From Minisyncoccota bacterium (GTDB lineage Bacteria > Patescibacteriota > Microgenomatia > UBA1400 > PJMF01), in NCBI GenBank assembly GCA_018657765.1, contig JABHWM010000005.1, forward strand, positions 129,138-183,421: DNA of 54,284 bases, read 5' to 3'. A model generated the notes under the pieces. It saw only the letters and a list, made by a program, of their open reading frames with translations, did not search any database and was not told where the DNA came from. The position numbers and the translations under genes were made by a program. This document shows positions 33,042-42,186 of the stretch, piece by piece. The first letter of the stretch is position 1. The number at the start of each line of letters is the position of its first letter.

Positions 33042-34178
33042 TTACTTATTATACTCAAAAACCAAAATATCTCGTTGAACAATAGCGCTCTTTCGTGCGT
33101 ATCTAATGTCACCGAAATTAACCAAAAGAGTATATCCTTGAGAAGATAATTTGTCAATTAAACCAGATAGATCAAAGACTTTATTGCCAGATTCAACTCT
33201 TGGAAAAACAATAGCAACTTTACTACCATCATGTAGTAATGACTGCCAATTTTTGAAAGCTCCAGTATAAAGTTTTTCTAATCCTCTAAATACACCTGGT
33301 AACTGACTAGCATTTGGCTTTGGTCTTCCTAGGAAAGGTTCTGTGACAATATAATCTACTTTTTGAGAAATTCTTTCTTTAGTTACTTGAGTAACATCTG
33401 CTTTAAAAACAGTAAAAGATCCATCTAGTTTTTCTCTGTCTTTAAACCAAGCTAAGTTCATCTGAGAACCAAGAATTGCTTCTGGATCTAGATCTGAACC
33501 AATAACATCAAATCCTTGTTCTAAAGCCTCTATCAAAACAGTACCTGTTCCACAGAATGGGTCATAAACCAATCCTTTTTCTTCAGAATTACCTCGAGCT
33601 AGATTTAGCATTGCTAAAGCAATTTTAGGAGGAAGCATGCCTTTTTTTCTATTAGCATACGGTTTTCTACGATCTTTAACAGTCCAGTGATCGATATCCT
33701 GCACATCAATAGTTTTACCAAGAGTAATATCATTACCATTTTGAATAATTATTACTTCTTGAACGTTCTGATGTAAAAGAACAGCAGCAGAAAGTCCATG
33801 TCTAGGACCTTCAACAAAACGAACTTTTATCTTCTCTTTAAGAAGTGCTTTTTTGAGAGCAAAGAAATCTATTCTAGCAGTCTGCATATCACCCCATTGA
33901 GCACAAGAAATCTTCATTCTTGCTTTATCTTCTTCTACAAAATGCTCTACTACTTTTTCTATCAGATCATCTTGAGATTTAATCTTAAAATCTTTTTGAA
34001 TACTTACCAAACGAACAGAAGCACCAAGCTTTCTGAAATAATCCTTAGCTTCTTGATCTGTTTCTGCAGTGAAACTACATAAACGATCATCTATCTGCAC
34101 AACAGAATCGCCAATAATGGCTTTTGCTTCGTTGAAAGAGAGAGAAGGGGTATTACCCAGCTGTAGATAATACTGCAT
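33042..34178 (-). CDS. TRM11/UPF0020-type RNA (guanine-N2) methyltransferase
   Basis: This 378-residue protein has an N-terminal region consistent with a THUMP-like RNA-binding domain (about 40-150). It then has Arg-Lys-Pro...Met-Leu-Pro-Pro-Lys-Ile-Ala (about 171-188) and the SAM-binding Asp206-Pro-Phe-Cys-Gly-Thr-Gly212. The catalytic-loop position holds Thr-Glu-Pro-Phe-Leu-Gly (279-284), where TRM11-like enzymes have Asp/Asn-Pro-Pro-Tyr-Gly. The likely substrate is a tRNA guanine (position 10 in the archaeal/eukaryal relatives), but that is inference. It sits between rplU and rpmA, which are usually neighbours. Confidence 0.82.
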   Translation of the reverse strand: MQYYLQLGNTPSLSFNEAKAIIGDSVVQIDDRLCSFTAETDQEAKDYFRKLGASVRLVSIQKDFKIKSQDDLIEKVVEHFVEEDKARMKISCAQWGDMQTARIDFFALKKALLKEKIKVRFVEGPRHGLSAAVLLHQNVQEVIIIQNGNDITLGKTIDVQDIDHWTVKDRRKPYANRKKGMLPPKIALAMLNLARGNSEEKGLVYDPFCGTGTVLIEALEQGFDVIGSDLDPEAILGSQMNLAWFKDREKLDGSFTVFKADVTQVTKERISQKVDYIVTEPFLGRPKPNASQLPGVFRGLEKLYTGAFKNWQSLLHDGSKVAIVFPRVESGNKVFDLSGLIDKLSSQGYTLLVNFGDIRYARKSAIVQRDILVFEYNK

Positions 34179-34186
34179 TAAAAACC

Positions 34187-34504
34187 TTAAGCGCTAATTT
34201 TTTCAACTTCGACAGTTGATTGATGTTGTCTATGACCGTAAACTTTACGATATCTAGACTTAGATTTATATTGAGCTACTCTAAGTTTTTTGCTTCTACC
34301 ATGAGAAACTACATTCATTGTTACTTTAGCTTTTGGTACAGTTGGCTGACCGACAGTAATTTTACCTTCATCAGCTACTAATAGGACATCGGTGATATCG
34401 AATTTTTTACCTTCTTCATGATCGAGAAGATCAACTACTAGAGTTTCACCTTCGACTACTTGGTATTGTTTTCCTTGTAATTGGATGACAGCGTATTTAG
34501 ACAT
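34187..34504 (-). CDS. rplU: 50S ribosomal protein L21
   Basis: This 105-residue primary 23S rRNA-binding protein starts Met-Ser-Lys-Tyr-Ala-Val-Ile-Gln-Leu-Gln-Gly-Lys-Gln-Tyr. The C-terminal half has Lys-Lys-x-Arg-Val-Ala-Gln-Tyr-Lys-Ser-Lys-Ser-Arg-Tyr-Arg-Lys and Gly-His-Arg-Gln. The frame is open a little further upstream (to 34534), but ATG 34504 matches the family start. It lies 7 nt behind a TATAAT (34512-34517), so a leaderless mRNA is likely in addition to read-through from rodA. Confidence 0.95.
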   Translation of the reverse strand: MSKYAVIQLQGKQYQVVEGETLVVDLLDHEEGKKFDITDVLLVADEGKITVGQPTVPKAKVTMNVVSHGRSKKLRVAQYKSKSRYRKVYGHRQHQSTVEVEKISA

Positions 34505-34511
34505 GGGGAGA

Positions 34512-34517
34512 ATTATA
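34512..34517 (-). promoter_or_regulatory. -10 box of leaderless rplU promoter
   Basis: TATAAT on the - strand ends 7 nt before the rplU ATG (34504), so transcription would begin at or one base before the start codon. It overlaps the rplU upstream frame just behind the rodA stop. Confidence 0.55.
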
Positions 34518-34530
34518 ACATAATATTCTC

Positions 34531-35601
34531 TCAAGTAATGCGCAGATGAGTTTTGACAGGGTTTTCCAGTAAAATCCTTTGAATTATGCCAAAAAGAACC
34601 ATTGAAGATAATAAAGAACTTCCTCCATAAGAAATAAAAGGTAGAGTAACTCCAGTAATCGGTAATAACCCCATGTTCATACCTATATTAACCATTACTT
34701 GTACAAAAAAATAAACTAATACAGACAAGATAAATAGTGATAAATCATTCTTTTTCAACCTATTTACCTCTTTTAATAAAAAGAAAAATAAAGAACCATA
34801 CAAAGAAATCACGATCAAAGAACCAACAAGACCTGATTCTTCGGCCAAGGAAGCAAAAATAAAGTCTGTTTGTCTTTCTGGAAGAAACCTGAGATGAGAC
34901 TGCGTTCCCTTACCAAGACCTTTACCCCATATCTGACCAGATCCAACAGCTATCAATGACTGTCTAGCGTTATAACTAGCAGCTGTTTGTTCGAATTGAT
35001 ATCCGGTAAAAAAACTAGTAATTCTTAGTTTCTGATAAGGCTGAAGAATAAATAGCCAGCCTGCAGTAATTACTCCAATCAGAAAAATAATAAAAAAGTT
35101 CCAATATCTTTTTGGTATTTTTTGCCAGAAAAGAATAGTACTAGCGGCAATGGTATATAGAAAGGCCGTTCCAAAATCTGGCTGTAGAAAAATCAAGATT
35201 GAAGGAACTAATAAATATAAGAGAAGCTTTACCAATTCACTTTCTTTTAACATTTTAAAACGTGAAAAAGAGGGGAGAGTAACTAATAAAAAAGCTAATA
35301 AGGCAAATTGAGATGGTTGAAACTTCAATCCTCCACCCAGATCAATCCAAGCACTAGCACCTCTGGTTACCTGGCCAAAGATGAGTAATCCAGTCAAAAC
35401 AAAAACCAACCCTTTCCAGAAATAAACACCCCAAGTCCACCAAACATAAATTGGTGTTTTGGAGATCCCAAAAAAGGTTAATAAACTCAAAAACCAAAAA
35501 ATCATTTGCCGCTGCATTAATTCTGGAGAAACACTCATCAAAGTCATCAAACTAAAAGCACCTAAACTAAGAATAACTAATGGAATAAATTTAGTTCGCA
35601 T
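34531..35601 (-). CDS. rodA: SEDS-family glycosyltransferase RodA
   Basis: This 356-residue protein has about 10 membrane helices and is a SEDS peptidoglycan polymerase. Conserved points are Pro-Ser-Gln-Phe-Ala (about 95-99), Gln-Pro-Asp-Phe-Gly-Thr (about 139-144) and the Gly-Lys-Gly-Leu-Gly-Lys-Gly-Thr-Gln loop (about 222-230). It also has Pro-Glu-Arg-Gln-Thr-Asp-Phe-Ile-Phe-Ala, and Gly-Val-Thr-Leu-Pro-Phe-Ile-Ser-Tyr-Gly-Gly-Ser near the end. A second SEDS protein is encoded at 43333-44481 in the division cluster, so this copy is assigned as RodA (elongation). It starts 8 nt after ileS. Confidence 0.88.
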   Translation of the reverse strand: MRTKFIPLVILSLGAFSLMTLMSVSPELMQRQMIFWFLSLLTFFGISKTPIYVWWTWGVYFWKGLVFVLTGLLIFGQVTRGASAWIDLGGGLKFQPSQFALLAFLLVTLPSFSRFKMLKESELVKLLLYLLVPSILIFLQPDFGTAFLYTIAASTILFWQKIPKRYWNFFIIFLIGVITAGWLFILQPYQKLRITSFFTGYQFEQTAASYNARQSLIAVGSGQIWGKGLGKGTQSHLRFLPERQTDFIFASLAEESGLVGSLIVISLYGSLFFFLLKEVNRLKKNDLSLFILSVLVYFFVQVMVNIGMNMGLLPITGVTLPFISYGGSSLLSSMVLFGIIQRILLENPVKTHLRIT

Positions 35602-35609
35602 TTTATTTT

Positions 35610-38450
35610 TTATTTCACTGATAGTTTGACTTCATCTCCTTTAACTAACTTTGTTGAAGTCTTTTTCTCGATTTCTGTTTGCCATTTTTCTGGCCAAGAG
35701 ACAAGAGTAACTTCTGCAGCATCATCTATAGATAGACCAGCTTTTCTACGTAAATCTTGAATAGTCCTCATGATTTCACGAGCAGAGCCTTCTTCTTCTA
35801 GTTCTGGAGTTAACTGCCAATCCATCTCGACGGATGTTTGCTCTTGATCAGTTTTTTCCCAAATAACCTGCTTTACATTAAGCTCTAGCATTAATAAACT
35901 AGAGTAATCCTCAAACATTTGAGTATGAAGAACTTCTTTAGAAAATCTTATGGTCGCTTTTGGAAGAGGCTGACGAACTTTCATGCCTTTGCCTTTTCTA
36001 GCAGAGTGTCCTAACTCTACAACTTTCTGCACCAAGCTCATTTGTTCTTCTAGCTGCTCATTCTGAAAAGCTGAATCAAAATCTGGCCAATCTGAATGAT
36101 GAACAGAAGTATCCTCATCAACTAATGTTTTGTGAACTAGCTCTGTAAAGAATGGAGCAAATGGAGCAAACAACTGAGCTAAAGTATAAAGAACATAACC
36201 AAACACCTGACTAATTTCTGAATTATCATCACTCTTTAATCTTTCTCTGGAGAGACGGAGATACCAGTTAGACAACTCACCGACAAAATCCATCAACATT
36301 CTACTAGCTCTGACAACATCATAGTCATCCATATATTGACTAACTTGTTCAATAACTGTTTCCATTCTAGAAAGAACCCATTGATCCAAGATATGAGTTG
36401 GCTTCTCTACAGGTTTTTCTACTGAAATTTCATCAGCAAAACTAGTATAAAATCCAAGAATATTCCACCAGATAACAAATACTTTACGACGAACATCAGC
36501 TACTTCTTTTTCATTGAAATTGAGATTTTCAGCTTTGAGAACTGGTGAGCTAGCTAGGTAAACTCGTAAACTATCAGAACCATAATTATTAATTAGCAAG
36601 GTAGGATCTGGATAGTTCATTAACCGCTTACTCATTTTTTTACCATCTTCTGCCAAGACAATTCCATTGACAATGACATTTTTGAAAGCATTACTATCTT
36701 TGATACCACCGGCAATTACGTGTAAGTAATAGAACCAAGCTCTAGTTTGATCCAAACCTTCACCAATAAACTCGGCAGGGAAGTTATCTTCAAAATCTTG
36801 CTTATTTTCAAAAGGATAATGTGCTTGTCCATAAGGCATAGAACCACTATCAAACCAAGTATCTAAGACATCTGGAATACGATTCATTTCTTTACCACAA
36901 GAACAATCAATAGTTACTTTATCTACAACATGTTTATGAAGATCGGTGACTTTCTGCCCACTATCTTTTTCAAGCTCTTCTACACTGCCATAGACCTTCA
37001 TTTCACCACATTCACACTTCCAGATAGGAATTACACTTGCCCAGTATCGCTGACGAGAAATAGACCAATCTCTAGCTCCTTCTAACCATTTTCCCCAGCG
37101 TCCTTGTTTAATATGGTCTGGAGACCAGTTTATATCTTTTGCTAACTCTAATAATCTATCTTTAATTTTACTGACACTGACAAACCAACTCCCAGTAGCA
37201 TAGTTCAATAAAGGTGTGTCACAACGCCAGCAGTGAGGATAACTATGGGAAAGTTTCTTTTTACTGAAAAGTAAATCTTTTTTAGCTAGATAACGGATCA
37301 TTTCTACATCTGTACTTTGAGGATCTTCTTTTGGCTTTACCTCCATACCAGCAAAATCAGTAACAGCCTCTGTAAAACGTCCGTCCATACCGACATGTTG
37401 AATAAGCTCTACATTTTCTTTTTGGCCTATCTTGAAATCATCATCACCGAACCCAGGAGCAATGTGAACTATTCCTGTACCTTCTTCTGTATCTACAAAA
37501 TCTGCAGTGACTACTCTGAAAGCATTTTCTGTATCTTTATAATATGGAAAGAGAGGAACATAATTTAGGTTTTTTAACTCTTTACCGGTAAATTTCTTAA
37601 CTACTGCATATTTACCTTCACCGAATACTTCCTTAACTCTAGTCTCTGCCAAAAGATAAAGATTTCCTTTTTCTTCACCACTGACTAAAACATACTGTAT
37701 ATCTGGGCCAACCGCTAACAAAAAGTTACCTGGTAAAGTCCAAGGAGTAGTTGTCCAAGCCAAAAAGAAAATCTTTTCTGAACCATCATAGAACTTTGAA
37801 AAGTCTTTTATCTCAAACTCTGCAGTTACAGAAATATCTTTTACATCTTTATAACCTTCTGCTACTTCTGATTGAGAAAGAGTGGTTTCACATCTGGGAC
37901 AGATGTGCATACTGCGATAATCTTCATAAACTAGGCCATTATCATAAAGTTGTTTGAAAACCCACCAAACTGACTCCATAAAACCAAGATCCATGGTTTT
38001 ATAATCGTTGTCCATGTCTGCCCAACGACCTAGTCTTTTGATGATTTTTTTCCAATCATCAACATAAGAAAGAACCTTAGATCTACAGACTTCATTGAAT
38101 TTTTCTACACCAAGATCTTCGATCTCGTTTTTTCGTTTTATTCCTAGTTCTTTTTCGGCAATGTTTTCTATTGGTAAGCCATGACAATCCCAGCCCCATT
38201 TTCTCTCTACACGTTTACCCTTCATAGTCCAATATCTAGGAACAATATCTTTCATGGTGCTGGCTACAATGTGACCATAGTGGGGAAGACCTGTAGCAAA
38301 AGGAGGTCCATCAAAAAATACGTAAGAGTTTTCTTTATCTCTCATATCGATTGATTTTTGGAAGGTGTCTTCTTTTTCCCAAAACTGAAGAACTTCTTCT
38401 TCTAGCTCGGGAAGGTTTGGTGTTTGGTTAAAATTGTATGTTTTTTTCAT
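35610..38450 (-). CDS. ileS: Isoleucyl-tRNA synthetase, type 2 (eukaryote-like)
   Basis: This class I synthetase charges tRNA-Ile and edits valine. I choose the ATG at 38450 (946 residues); an in-frame GTG at 38462 would add 4. The opening catalytic motif Gly-Pro-Pro-Phe-Ala-Thr-Gly-Leu-Pro-His-Tyr-Gly-His (about 48-60) is typical of type 2 IleRS (archaea, eukaryotes, some bacteria). The type 1 enzymes have Pro-Tyr-Ala-Asn-Gly-x-x-His-x-Gly-His. Lys-Met-Ser-Lys-Arg lies near 605. Type 2 enzymes are usually mupirocin-resistant. The C-terminus has the long anticodon-binding helical domain. It is controlled by the T-box leader upstream and followed at 8 nt by rodA. Confidence 0.95.
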   Translation of the reverse strand: MKKTYNFNQTPNLPELEEEVLQFWEKEDTFQKSIDMRDKENSYVFFDGPPFATGLPHYGHIVASTMKDIVPRYWTMKGKRVERKWGWDCHGLPIENIAEKELGIKRKNEIEDLGVEKFNEVCRSKVLSYVDDWKKIIKRLGRWADMDNDYKTMDLGFMESVWWVFKQLYDNGLVYEDYRSMHICPRCETTLSQSEVAEGYKDVKDISVTAEFEIKDFSKFYDGSEKIFFLAWTTTPWTLPGNFLLAVGPDIQYVLVSGEEKGNLYLLAETRVKEVFGEGKYAVVKKFTGKELKNLNYVPLFPYYKDTENAFRVVTADFVDTEEGTGIVHIAPGFGDDDFKIGQKENVELIQHVGMDGRFTEAVTDFAGMEVKPKEDPQSTDVEMIRYLAKKDLLFSKKKLSHSYPHCWRCDTPLLNYATGSWFVSVSKIKDRLLELAKDINWSPDHIKQGRWGKWLEGARDWSISRQRYWASVIPIWKCECGEMKVYGSVEELEKDSGQKVTDLHKHVVDKVTIDCSCGKEMNRIPDVLDTWFDSGSMPYGQAHYPFENKQDFEDNFPAEFIGEGLDQTRAWFYYLHVIAGGIKDSNAFKNVIVNGIVLAEDGKKMSKRLMNYPDPTLLINNYGSDSLRVYLASSPVLKAENLNFNEKEVADVRRKVFVIWWNILGFYTSFADEISVEKPVEKPTHILDQWVLSRMETVIEQVSQYMDDYDVVRASRMLMDFVGELSNWYLRLSRERLKSDDNSEISQVFGYVLYTLAQLFAPFAPFFTELVHKTLVDEDTSVHHSDWPDFDSAFQNEQLEEQMSLVQKVVELGHSARKGKGMKVRQPLPKATIRFSKEVLHTQMFEDYSSLLMLELNVKQVIWEKTDQEQTSVEMDWQLTPELEEEGSAREIMRTIQDLRRKAGLSIDDAAEVTLVSWPEKWQTEIEKKTSTKLVKGDEVKLSVK

Positions 38451-38473
38451 TTTTTCTCTCACAAAATACTACT

Positions 38474-38520
38474 AAAAAAGCCCTCTCACTCAACGCCAAT
38501 AGCGTCAAATGAAAAGGCTT
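38474..38520 (-). terminator. Regulated terminator of the ileS T-box
   Basis: On the - strand, AAGCCTTTTCATTTGACGC pairs over nearly 19 bp (several G-U pairs) with the following GCGTTGAGTGAGAGGGCTT, then a run of Ts to 38474. Its 5' arm contains the CCTT needed by the antiterminator, so the two structures exclude each other. Confidence 0.85.
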
Positions 38521-38675
38521 CCTCTGTCACTAATTAGTGACTTCTGGAAAGGTACCAACCTCTCTTTACTTAGTTACAGCAGTTACGGGCTTACCCGATC
38601 GGTTCTAATTTCTTTTCAGATTTCTTCCGATATCTCATCTATTGATAAACAGATTCAAATGATTTTAAAGTTTCT
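38474..38675 (-). promoter_or_regulatory. T-box riboswitch, isoleucine-specific, short Stem I
   Basis: The leader between ftsZ and ileS has a T-box core: GAGG (38562-38559), then UGGUACC with UGGU at 38557-38554 matching the ACCA end of tRNA-Ile (discriminator A). UUUCC (38550-38546) pairs with GGAAG (38522-38518), and GAGG pairs with CCUU (38517-38514) to give the antiterminator, with a perfect GTCACTA/TAGTGAC hairpin inside. Upstream, CGGG/CCCG (38597-38586) is a Stem III candidate. ATCT (38654-38651) pairs with AGAT (38640-38637) around a 10-nt loop that holds AUC (38646-38644), an isoleucine codon; a second AUC lies at 38631-38629. About 200 nt in total. Confidence 0.8.
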
Positions 38676-38681
38676 GGGGTT

Positions 38682-38690
38682 ATTATAGCA
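38682..38690 (-). promoter_or_regulatory. Extended -10 promoter of the ileS leader
   Basis: TGCTATAAT on the - strand (38690-38682) has a perfect -10 plus the TGn extension. It starts 9 nt after the ftsZ stop. The start near 38675 gives the T-box leader. No clear -35 box lies 17 bp away. Confidence 0.65.
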
Positions 38691-38698
38691 GAAAAAAA

Positions 38699-40012
38699 CT
38701 ACTTCCTCTGCCTCAAGAAAGCAGGAATCTCAAATTCATCATCAAAATCATCTCCATCACTTTTTTCAGGTGGAGAGTCGACTTCTTTTTTATCTTCAGA
38801 GTCTTGTTTATTATCAGAACCTTTTTTACCAAAAGCATCTGATTGAACATAAGGACTAGTAGAATCAGAACTCTTTTTATCATCTTTACCAGTTACTTGA
38901 GTTTTAGTCATTGGCTGAGTAAATCCTTCTGGAGCTCTATCTATCTGTGAAGAAACTTCTTTATCATCACTATCTTCATCCATAGGGATACTAGGTTTAT
39001 TCAAAGGATTTCTGCTGTAAGCTCCAAACATACTTTTTTGACCAGTTCCATACAGTTTGTCATCAAAACCTGTAGCAATCACACTAATCTTGATTTTATT
39101 ACCCATCTCTTCATCAATAGTTGCTCCAAAAATAATATTTGCATCTGGATCAGCTGCATCAGAAATGATTGCAGAAGCATCAGATACCTCTGTCATAGTC
39201 ATGTCTGGACCACCTGTAATTGTATAAAGAATTCCGCGAGCTCCATCTACAGAAACTTCGAGAAGAGGAGACGAAATAGCCATTCTAGCTGCAGTGACAC
39301 CTCTGTTTTCACCAGAAGCTTCACCAATACCCATCAAGGAACTACCAGAATCTTGCATAATTGTTCTAACATCAGCAAAATCAACATTAATTAGTCCTGA
39401 CTTAGTGATTAGATCAGAAATACCCTTCACTCCTTGTCCCAAAACATTATCTGCTAGACGAAAAGCATCTAGAAAAGTCATTTTCTTATCTACAACATCC
39501 ATTAATCTTTGATTAGGAATCACAATGAGAGTATCCACTGATTCTGTAAGAATCTCGATACCTTCTTCTGCTGTCTGCTGTCTACGAATACCTTCAAAAG
39601 CAAAGGGCTTGGTTACAACAGAAACTGTTAGAGCACCAACTTCTTTGGCTATCTCGGCAATGATCGGGGAAGCACCTGTTCCAGTCCCACCACCCATTCC
39701 AGCAGTAATAAAAACCATATCTGTGTCAAATAACAAATCTTTGAGTTTTTCTCTGCTTTCTTCGGCTGCTGTACGACCAACATCTGGATCTGCTCCAGCA
39801 CCAAGACCACGAGTAAAATTACTACCTATCTGAAGTTTTGTATCTGCTTTGGAGGCAAGTAAAGCTTGAGCATCTGTGTTAATAGAGATGAACTCTACTC
39901 CGGTAATCTGCTTAGAATCAACCATTGAGTTGACTGCATTCCCGCCACCACCACCAACTCCAATTACTTTAATTTTTGCGAACGTAGTGTTTGTAGGTTT
40001 GACTAATCCCAT
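38699..40012 (-). CDS. ftsZ: Cell division protein FtsZ
   Basis: This 437-residue tubulin-like GTPase forms the division ring. The nucleotide motif Gly-Gly-Gly-Thr-Gly-Thr-Gly is at 107-113, and the T7 loop Asn-Val-Asp-Phe-Ala-Asp-Val (about 209-215) supplies the catalytic Asp. The core ends near 320. A long acidic, Lys/Ser-rich linker (about 330-425) precedes the C-terminal peptide Ile-Pro-Ala-Phe-Leu-Arg-Gln-Arg-Lys, which is the usual binding site for FtsA. TAGGA lies about 8 nt before the ATG. It follows ftsA, as is common. Confidence 0.97.
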   Translation of the reverse strand: MGLVKPTNTTFAKIKVIGVGGGGGNAVNSMVDSKQITGVEFISINTDAQALLASKADTKLQIGSNFTRGLGAGADPDVGRTAAEESREKLKDLLFDTDMVFITAGMGGGTGTGASPIIAEIAKEVGALTVSVVTKPFAFEGIRRQQTAEEGIEILTESVDTLIVIPNQRLMDVVDKKMTFLDAFRLADNVLGQGVKGISDLITKSGLINVDFADVRTIMQDSGSSLMGIGEASGENRGVTAARMAISSPLLEVSVDGARGILYTITGGPDMTMTEVSDASAIISDAADPDANIIFGATIDEEMGNKIKISVIATGFDDKLYGTGQKSMFGAYSRNPLNKPSIPMDEDSDDKEVSSQIDRAPEGFTQPMTKTQVTGKDDKKSSDSTSPYVQSDAFGKKGSDNKQDSEDKKEVDSPPEKSDGDDFDDEFEIPAFLRQRK

Positions 40013-40087
40013 GTTGAATTCCTAACTTATACTATCAAAGTGTAACACACACCATAATTTATTTTTTAAACAAAGTAAACAGACAAT

Positions 40088-41392
40088 TTAAGGAAGAATT
40101 GATTTCAATAAGCCTTTAACTTTATCTGAGATACCCTTAAAATCTATACTTTCTAGAATAGATCCCATGTTACCTCCAGAAGCTGGGCTAGATGATTTAT
40201 TTTTTCCATAAGTCAAAAGACCTATGCTTGTTGAATAAGCAGGTCCTTGAATATCACTGACCAAGCCTTGTAGCTTAGTAGGTTCTCCAATTCTTACAGG
40301 AAGTCCTAGAACTCTTTTTGCAATCTCGACCATTCCTACTGTATAAGCGCCGCCACCACATAGAATAATTCCTGCTGGAACTTTACCAGTCAGCTCATGT
40401 TTTTCTATGTCTTTCTTTATTAATCCAAAAATCTCTTTAATTCTTGGAACCATAATACCCTCCAAGAGAGTTCTCTTTGAGAGTTCTTCTACACCTTCAT
40501 GAATACCATTTTTTGCTAAATCTAGTTTATCTGCTTTTTTGCGACGCTTGGTTAACTCTTCTTTTGATTCTCCAGCAATAGGTTTTACTTTGGAGAAATC
40601 TTCTTTAGATAAAAGAACCTTTATTTTTTCTGCATTATCTAGACTTATTCTGCAACCCAAAGCAATATCTTGAGTAATATGTCTTGCTCCAACTGGAACC
40701 GCACCAGAATACTCCAAGGCTCCATCTACAAAAGCAGATAGAGAAGTTGTACCAGCACCCATATCAACAACTATAGCTCCTAGTTCTTTTTCTGTTTCTG
40801 TCAAAACAACCTCAGAAGCAGCAAGTCCGGCAAAAACAAAACCATCAACATCTAATCCTAAGTCATTTACTACTTTCTCTAAATTCTTCAAAGAAGTAGT
40901 CATACCTGTAATAATATGTGCCTCTGACTCTAATCTGACACCAGTCATGCCGACTGGATCTTTAATTCCTTCTTGAGAATCAACTTTGAAATCACGAGGA
41001 ATAACATGCATTATTTTTCTATCAGCAGGTAAAGAAATAGCTCTAGCGGCTTCAATAACACGTTCAACATCAGTAGCAGTAATTTCTTGATCTGGAGCAG
41101 CTACAGCCACAACACCTTTTGAGTTCTTGGAAGAAACATGTGTTCCAGATACAGATAAGTGGACACTCTTTATATCAAATCCGGCCATTCTTTCTGCAGC
41201 ATCTAGGCTTTGACTAATCGTAGCCAAGACTTTATCAAGATCTACAATCACACTTCGTTTCATTCCTTTAGACGGGACGGCGGATACTCCAACTACTTTT
41301 AGTTCACCAGATTCTTCATCGATGACAGCAATTAAAGTGACACATTTTTCGGTTCCCAAATCAATGGCGGTAATAACTCTTTTTTTAGGCAT
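40088..41392 (-). CDS. ftsA: Cell division protein FtsA
   Basis: This 434-residue actin-like protein tethers FtsZ to the membrane. It opens with the phosphate-1 loop Ala-Ile-Asp-Leu-Gly-Thr-Glu-Lys (9-16), has the 1C subdomain typical of FtsA in place of actin's 1B, then Val-Val-Asp-Met-Gly-Ala-Gly-Thr-Thr (phosphate-2). The adenosine motif Gly-Ile-Ile-Leu-Cys-Gly-Gly-Gly-Ala follows. An amphipathic end (Val-Lys-Gly-Leu-Leu-Lys-Ser-Ile-Leu-Pro) fits the membrane-targeting helix. The 75-nt gap to ftsZ holds no strong promoter. Confidence 0.95.
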   Translation of the reverse strand: MPKKRVITAIDLGTEKCVTLIAVIDEESGELKVVGVSAVPSKGMKRSVIVDLDKVLATISQSLDAAERMAGFDIKSVHLSVSGTHVSSKNSKGVVAVAAPDQEITATDVERVIEAARAISLPADRKIMHVIPRDFKVDSQEGIKDPVGMTGVRLESEAHIITGMTTSLKNLEKVVNDLGLDVDGFVFAGLAASEVVLTETEKELGAIVVDMGAGTTSLSAFVDGALEYSGAVPVGARHITQDIALGCRISLDNAEKIKVLLSKEDFSKVKPIAGESKEELTKRRKKADKLDLAKNGIHEGVEELSKRTLLEGIMVPRIKEIFGLIKKDIEKHELTGKVPAGIILCGGGAYTVGMVEIAKRVLGLPVRIGEPTKLQGLVSDIQGPAYSTSIGLLTYGKNKSSSPASGGNMGSILESIDFKGISDKVKGLLKSILP

Positions 41393-41445
41393 ATGTTATA
41401 GATCTAGAATATCATACTATTTGTATGGTCTTTATGATACAAAAT

Positions 41446-42186
41446 TTACTGATGACTGTCGATGAGAAATTCTGCAGAATCACTGCTTTCTGTTGTTTTT
41501 AGAACTGGAAGCTCAAATCTGAGGTCTATTTCCTTCAATAAAACATCTATTTCATTGGGTTTTAGTTCTCTGAAAATCCTCTTGAAACGCAAAGCCTGTT
41601 CCCTTGGATCCTGTCCTGAATTAATAATAAAATCAGGGAAATCTTGAACTAACATCCTTATTTTAGTATTAGAAATAAAATAAATTTCTTGAATAAAAAG
41701 ACTTTCTTTATCTAAAGTCTGTAGAAAGACAACCAAAAAATTATGGTTATACTCAAAATCATCTGCAAAAACACCATTTTCATCAATTAACTCTGGAACA
41801 ATTACTCGTTCGTCATCTTGTCTTCCTTCTCCAGAATAAGTAAATAACAACTTTTTTCCTTCTAACTCAACTCTATAAAGTGGGGGACTTTGCTCAAAAT
41901 AAAAAATAATTTCTCCATTTAAAGATAAAACTATCTCTTTTATTTCAAAAACTTCTTTTGTTTCAGTAATAATAGTTGATTCCAAAACTTTTTGATCGGT
42001 GTACAAATCTCTAAATAAAAGGGAAGTTCCTTCTAAAAACTTCAATTGCCTACAAACTACAGATTTATCTTTGGGTTTCTCACCTATAAAACATGAGACT
42101 TTTTTGATTCTAATCCCAAAACTTAATAAAAATATTCCAACACTAAGTCCTAGTAGACTTAGTAAGAAACGAAGATATGTTTTCAC
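41446..42186 (-). CDS. ftsQ: FtsQ/DivIB-like division protein
   Basis: This 246-residue protein has a cytoplasmic start, one membrane helix (about 5-24), a POTRA-like region (about 28-105) and a beta domain ending in Glu-Ile-Asp-Leu-Arg-Phe-Glu-Leu-Pro-Val, which matches the conserved FtsQ end motif (Asp-Leu-Arg-Phe-x-x-x-Pro-Val). It acts in the FtsQ-FtsL-FtsB complex. It overlaps murG by 4 nt. Two Cys near 32 and 46 at the start of the outer domain may form a disulfide. Confidence 0.82.
   Translation of the reverse strand: MKTYLRFLLSLLGLSVGIFLLSFGIRIKKVSCFIGEKPKDKSVVCRQLKFLEGTSLLFRDLYTDQKVLESTIITETKEVFEIKEIVLSLNGEIIFYFEQSPPLYRVELEGKKLLFTYSGEGRQDDERVIVPELIDENGVFADDFEYNHNFLVVFLQTLDKESLFIQEIYFISNTKIRMLVQDFPDFIINSGQDPREQALRFKRIFRELKPNEIDVLLKEIDLRFELPVLKTTESSDSAEFLIDSHQ

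Noticed and set aside
39294..39833. Long open frames on the + strand inside ftsZ
   Set aside because: They lie opposite a highly conserved gene, have low-complexity composition and no initiation signals; they are shadows of ftsZ codon use.
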